Assembly: GCA_033060915.1 (NCBI GenBank)
Contig: CM065378.1
Coordinates: 11,143,501 to 11,207,500, forward strand
Length of the DNA stretch: 64,000 nt
Origin: Euryodendron excelsum
Lineage: Eukaryota > Streptophyta > Magnoliopsida > Ericales > Pentaphylacaceae
Direction: 5' to 3'
Positions 59,555 to 64,000 of this stretch are shown one piece after another. The position numbers and the translations under genes are program-made. Positions within the stretch are counted from its first letter, which is position 1. The number at the start of each line of letters is the position of its first letter. Below the pieces are notes generated by a model that saw only the letters and a program-made list of their open reading frames with translations, was not told the origin of the DNA and searched no databases.

Positions 59555-59759
59555 GAAGATTGTGAAGATGACAGATATGTCTGGTGTGATACACGAGATG
59601 GAATTCATCAAATTTTTACTTGGAAATTCACCCATACTTGAGATAGTGAGCATTACACCTAGTGTATATGTTAAGGATGGAAGATTGAATATGCTGATTG
59701 AGTTGGTGAGGTTTCAACGGGCTTCTGCAAAAGCTGTAATCATCTTCATCCATGATTAA
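59555..59759 (+). pseudogene. F-box relic C', FBD-tail fragment only
   Basis: An open frame ending at 59759 reads LKIVKMTDMSGVIHEMEFIK and continues into FLLGNSPILEIV and LVRFQRASAKAVI, the FBD-type C-terminus seen in the other copies. It has no F-box or leucine-rich part. The upstream DNA matches the 5' flank of copy C, so the missing exons were probably removed by a deletion of about 1.8 kb. Confidence 0.75.
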
Positions 59760-60159
59760 ATGTAAATTGCATTTCTTATGTGAAGTTTCTTGTTTCCTGA
59801 CAAAAATCTAGTAGTTCCATTTTGTTCATTGAACATAGGTCCTTTTTCTGAATTCTATAGAAAGCAAGTCATTTCTTACACTCATTACATTTTTTTCAAG
59901 AACAGCATCCTTACAAGCTTGACAATCAGAAAAACCTTTCACTCAACAACACAAAATAAAATACTTGTAACTCTCAACCTAGATGTCAGTATCTCAAATC
60001 AGCTTCTCTTCTATACAGTCAGACATTGCCATTTCTTTTCAGAGCCTGAATATGATGCTACTATACAACAAACTCATTACAACATGTCTTGCTATCACAT
60101 TCTGTGATGAATTCCTTTTCATGCTTCTTTGGCTTCCTTCTTTCTATTCGAGAATTATA

Positions 60160-63120
60160 TCACCGGGGTCCTGAGAGCTCCATTGCCTGGACAAGCAATG
60201 AGGAGTCATCTGTAAGATCAGAGTATCGCTCTGATGAAGAGAATTCATTTGGTCTGCACCTAGTTGCCTCAGCTCTCTGGGAAGCTTCCCATTTCTCTGC
60301 TAGTCCATCTCCTTCAAGCATTCGAACCACTTCAGACATCTTGGGTCTTTGAATTGGAAGGTATTGGGTACACAGGAGAGCCACTTGTACCATTTCCTCG
60401 AGCTCAATTCGATCATAGTTGTTTTTCAAGTCCTTGTCAACCAGTGTGTCAAGTTTCTTCTCCTGATGAATTTTCTTAACCTGCAACCATAGCCATTAAT
60501 TGCATTAGATTTCTGAAAAATCTTCTAAAATTTTTTGAGTAAAATGTTTCTTGTTCCTCACCCAATCAAGCATAGCTCCTTTCTGGTTTGCTGCTTTCCC
60601 AAATTCAAGAGCTCTTTGACCAGTGATCAATTCCAGTAGGAGAATTCCAAAACCGAAAACATCTGTTTTCTCTGAAGACTGGCCTGTCGAGAGATACTCC
60701 GGAGCTATATGCCCCACGGTTCCTCTGACAGCCGTAGTGACGTGCGAATCCCGATGATCCAAAAGCTTTGCCAATCCAAAATCTCCCACCACTGCCTCAT
60801 AGTAATCATCAAGCAATATATTTGCAGCCTTCACATCCCTGTGAATGATCTTGGGGTCACACTGCTCATGCAGGTAGAGCAAACCCCTTGCAGCACCCAA
60901 GGCAATTCTCTTCCTAGTACCCCAATCCAAGGCTGGTTTGGCTGCAAAAAGAGCAGAACTATGAATCCATTGTTCAAATACCCACAAAATTTGTTGTTTT
61001 CACAAGCAAGATTGAGGAACTTTTAGAATTACAGAATATTAATCTTGATGGTTCTTTTACCTTTGAGGCGCGAAGCAACACTCCCGTTGGACATGTAAGG
61101 GTAAACCAAAAGCCTTTCTGTTGCCGTCATACAAAACCCGTACAGCCGAAGGAGATTCCGATGAACTGCTAGGCTGATCATCTCAACTTCAGTCTGAAAT
61201 TGGATCTCCCCTCCAACTGCATTTCCATCTTTGAGCCTTTTTACAGCTACAACAGTCCCATCTTGGAGGTACCCTCTGTACACATTCCCAAAACCACCTT
61301 TCCCAATTATGTTCTTGCTGCTGAAGTTGTTTGTGGAAATCTGGAGCTCTCTGAATTGAAACCTCCTCAAGTTTCCAAGGCATACTTCTTCATGATGTTG
61401 CTCTGAAATTTGGAAGAAACAATTTATTTATTTCAAGTTAATTTGCTGGTGCTTTCATTTGTTAGATCAGTTTTACTAACCGTTAACATCAAAGAAGATC
61501 TGTTGGTTGTGTTTTTGCCTCCACCAGAGAAGAAACCCAAAACCAAGAATTAGTAGGCAGATACACCCAAGGCTTGTCCCAAATGCTAAGGCAACTTTGT
61601 GAGATTTAGGCCTTCCTGAAGGCTGAGAGTCTTATAAAGCAGAGAGAATTAAAGATCAGGGGAAGATAAAAATGCATGGATAAACAGAAGTATACATACA
61701 ACTCTACACAAAGAAACTATTAACAAGAGGTAATTGTAAATTCTTACTTTGGGCATTGTTGAAAGAGTAGGAAAGGGGCATTGGTGTTGTTCCATTGCAG
61801 TCTCGCTCTGTCCCGGTTGAACATATCATTGGGTTTCCCAGAAGGCTGTGCCAATGAAAGAAAATAATTAAAAAAACCAGTTTTTCTGTTCCATCCTCCT
61901 GATTTTAAGGCAAAACAAAGTTTGGAAGGATAAAGAATCAACAAAACTTACTTGAATGTTTTCGCAAGAAGCCTTGGTACAGGACCACTCAAATTATTGA
62001 AAGACAAGTCCCTGGAACATGGACAAAGCACACAGAAACCTCTTTCAGACACAAATTTCTTTAGTTTTTTTGGTGGGTTTCAATAGAGATTGCAGTAGAG
62101 AAATTATAGGATACGCTTTATTTGGAAAAGGTTAAGAGGAGATTTACAGAAATGCAAGCTGGGTCATGTTAGCCAAAGACAAAGGAATTGCTCTGGAAAG
62201 GCTGTTATTGTTGAGCCTCCTGATCAAAATTCACAAAACCACTATAAGAATCATAGCAATTGTGTTGAAAAAACAAAAAATAAAATAAAAAATTTGTTTT
62301 GCTGCTTACAGGTATTGGAGGCTTTTCAGATGGGCTAGAGAAGAGGGAATTTCACCGGTGAAGAAGTTATTAGAAAGATCAAGTGTTTGTAGCTTTGGAA
62401 GTCTCCCAAGCTCAGAGGGAATTGGCCCTGATATGTTGTTGTTCTGCAGGAGCCTGCAAAACATTTCACCATTAAAGCATTTAAATTAAGAAACTGAAAT
62501 CACTCGGTTGTTTTCTTTTTCTGGTACTCACACAATCTGTAAATTTGTCAAGTTCCCAATGCTGGCCGAAAGACTACCGGATAAGTTCTGGCTTGGAGTT
62601 CCCCTGCAGCAAGACCAATTCATGTACTTCAGAAACTCATGTTTATCAGTTCAATTTCGTTGGTGATCATCACAAAAATAAAATAAAAAAATCCTTGTAT
62701 GTCACAAGAAAAAGGAAGGTGTGGTATCTTTTAGAACTTACAGGCCAACAACTAGCTTATCAGCTGAACAAGTGACCATAGTCCAGCTACATGGATCAAC
62801 AGCATCTTCATCCCAATTATCTAGAACACCATGAGGATCTTCCAAAGAATCTTTGATACCCATCAAAGCTTGCACTGAAAATTAAGAATTAATAGATAAA
62901 AAAAAGAAGAAAATATTACTTAAGAAAAATTTATTTCTCCCTTCTTGAATCATTGGAGGACAAACAAATTACCTGAATTTGGAAAAAAAAAAAAAAAGAA
63001 GAAAAAAAATCATTTACCTTCAAAGTTTACACCTTTGGAGGAAAGCAAAGCACTTGCTGAAGCCCAGAAGCTGAACAAAGCCAGACAACACAAAACAGCT
63101 TTCTTTCTTCTTGTTTCCAT
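60160..63120 (-). CDS. NIK1: LRR receptor-like kinase of the NSP-interacting kinase (NIK) family
   Basis: A plasma-membrane receptor kinase; Arabidopsis NIKs act in antiviral and immune signalling and were found as partners of the begomovirus nuclear shuttle protein. Eleven exons on minus: 63120-63018, 62874-62742, 62603-62532, 62453-62310, 62219-62148, 62011-61952, 61845-61748, 61630-61481, 61402-61061, 60941-60562 and 60480-60160, all in phase, giving 624 residues. Signal peptide about 1-25; an LRR N-terminal cap with [10 protein letters not shown]; about five LRRs, most coded by 72-bp or 144-bp exons; transmembrane segment about 239-264; kinase with GKGGFG at 311-316, Lys332, HRD at 425-427 and DFG at 445-447. 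The activation loop has HVTTAVRGT, with the family's phosphorylated threonines near 460-461. It ends in the NIK hallmark [10 protein letters not shown]. No lesion seen. Which of NIK1, 2 or 3 cannot be decided by eye. Confidence 0.93.
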
Positions 63121-63261
63121 TGAGAGTTGCAGGATAAAAAAACCAAAACCGCCAGGCACCCAGATGATAAAGTGAGCTTTGGCAATGAAGGAAGCTGGTA
63201 AGGAGTGGTTTTGATGGATTCAACACGGTCAATTTCAGAAGGGTTTCTCTTATATTATGCA

Positions 63262-63291
63262 ATATATATATATATATATATATATGTATAT
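63262..63291 (-). promoter_or_regulatory. TA microsatellite in the NIK promoter, possible TATA region
   Basis: An alternating TA run lies about 140-170 bases upstream of the NIK start codon, at a fitting distance for a TATA region with a leader of roughly 110 bases. Length variation could affect expression, but this is inference from position. Confidence 0.45.
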
Positions 63292-64000
63292 GTCACATGA
63301 CAATAGTTCTATCTCATCATGCTTATTGTGCCAGAACTGCACTCGCTCACAGCTTCTGTCAAGCCCAACAAAATAACCAGTAGGTCTTGGTAGCACAGAG
63401 TGAGAACTAACATGCCTGCCACTTGTTCAGCAAAGTGAACAAAAGAATATATATGAAAGTTAAGCCAAATTAACCCAATCTAGATAAATTCTAAAGAATA
63501 AAGATAAAGGAAATTCCTTCAATCATGCATTGGTTTAGAAAAAGGGTTGTGTTTAGAATTCTATATGCTATTCCCTTGAATTTAAAATGAAAAAGCAACT
63601 CAAGTGCTGACTGTTAAAGCACCTGTAGTTAATTATTAACTGATTTAATCAAAAATCTCTTTTGGGTCAAACAGTTTCCAGCCAGGCCTTGTGTGCATAT
63701 CTATGAACAAATCTTGACACGGAGTGAGAATGCATGTGTGTGAGGATTGCTTTGGTTTGCTAAGCTTCTACTATGGCCTCTGGGAATCCAACATTCCCTG
63801 ATCATTAAAGACCCCAAACTCCATTTTTCAAAACATATAAACACCCACATGATATAAATCTGTGTATAGGAGCAAAAAATTAAAAAAAAAATATATCTTA
63901 CGAAAATTCATACAGAGTTTCGGATTTTATCACTTCGCAAATCATGTTTAAAATATACTTCTAACAACACATATTAACATTTACTATTATAAAAATATCA
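63292..64000. other. Upstream region of the NIK gene, no other gene seen
   Basis: AT-rich intergenic DNA with no convincing frame. It probably contains the rest of the NIK promoter. Confidence 0.5.

Overview
This window is nuclear DNA of a flowering plant, almost certainly a eudicot. It is AT-rich, its genes are split by GT-AG introns, and much of the space between genes is transposon debris. Four recognisable plant genes and a decaying F-box gene cluster account for the coding content. I could not identify the species. No rRNA, tRNA or CRISPR was seen. All gene models were built by hand from reading frames, splice sites and family knowledge.

Layout. 1-4.1 kb: no confident gene. 4.15-7.65 kb (+): proteasome assembly chaperone 1-like gene with a 5'-leader intron; its coding exon is split by a 540-bp hAT-type MITE. 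9.1-10.9 kb (+): class III peroxidase of the PER11 type, four exons. 11-18.5 kb: repeats, LTR-like debris and AT-rich DNA. 18.6-30.5 kb (+): TTM1/TTM2-type gene (uridine-kinase-like P-loop domain, CYTH-like domain, C-terminal membrane anchor), 11 coding exons, with a second 540-bp copy of the same hAT MITE in intron 5 and a long-TIR MITE in intron 8. 30.5-59.8 kb (+): an F-box/LRR/FBD cluster with one intact gene (35.8 kb) and four broken copies (39.5, 46.2, 55.0 and 59.6 kb), mixed with a probable copia solo LTR, a 2.8-kb TIR element holding a nested mini LTR retrotransposon, and several MITEs. 60.2-63.1 kb (-): LRR receptor kinase of the NSP-interacting kinase (NIK) family, 11 exons, complete.

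How it fits together. The four non-F-box genes are single housekeeping or signalling genes with no operon-like link. The F-box region reads as a history of duplication. The TTM 3' flank (30.6-31.0 kb) reappears at 49.0-49.4 kb, and the 5' flank of the third F-box copy (44.4-45.6 kb) reappears at 58.3-59.5 kb. The simplest reading is that a block of about 17 kb was duplicated in tandem and then eroded by insertions, deletions and frameshifts.

The most notable signal is in the PAC1-like gene. The MITE inserted into the open reading frame so that the left target-site duplication begins with GT and the element ends with AG. Removing exactly that GT-AG segment would restore the full 270-residue protein with its C-terminal Leu-Tyr-Thr (HbYX) motif. 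This is either a transposon-born intron in the making or a recent knockout allele; RNA evidence would decide.
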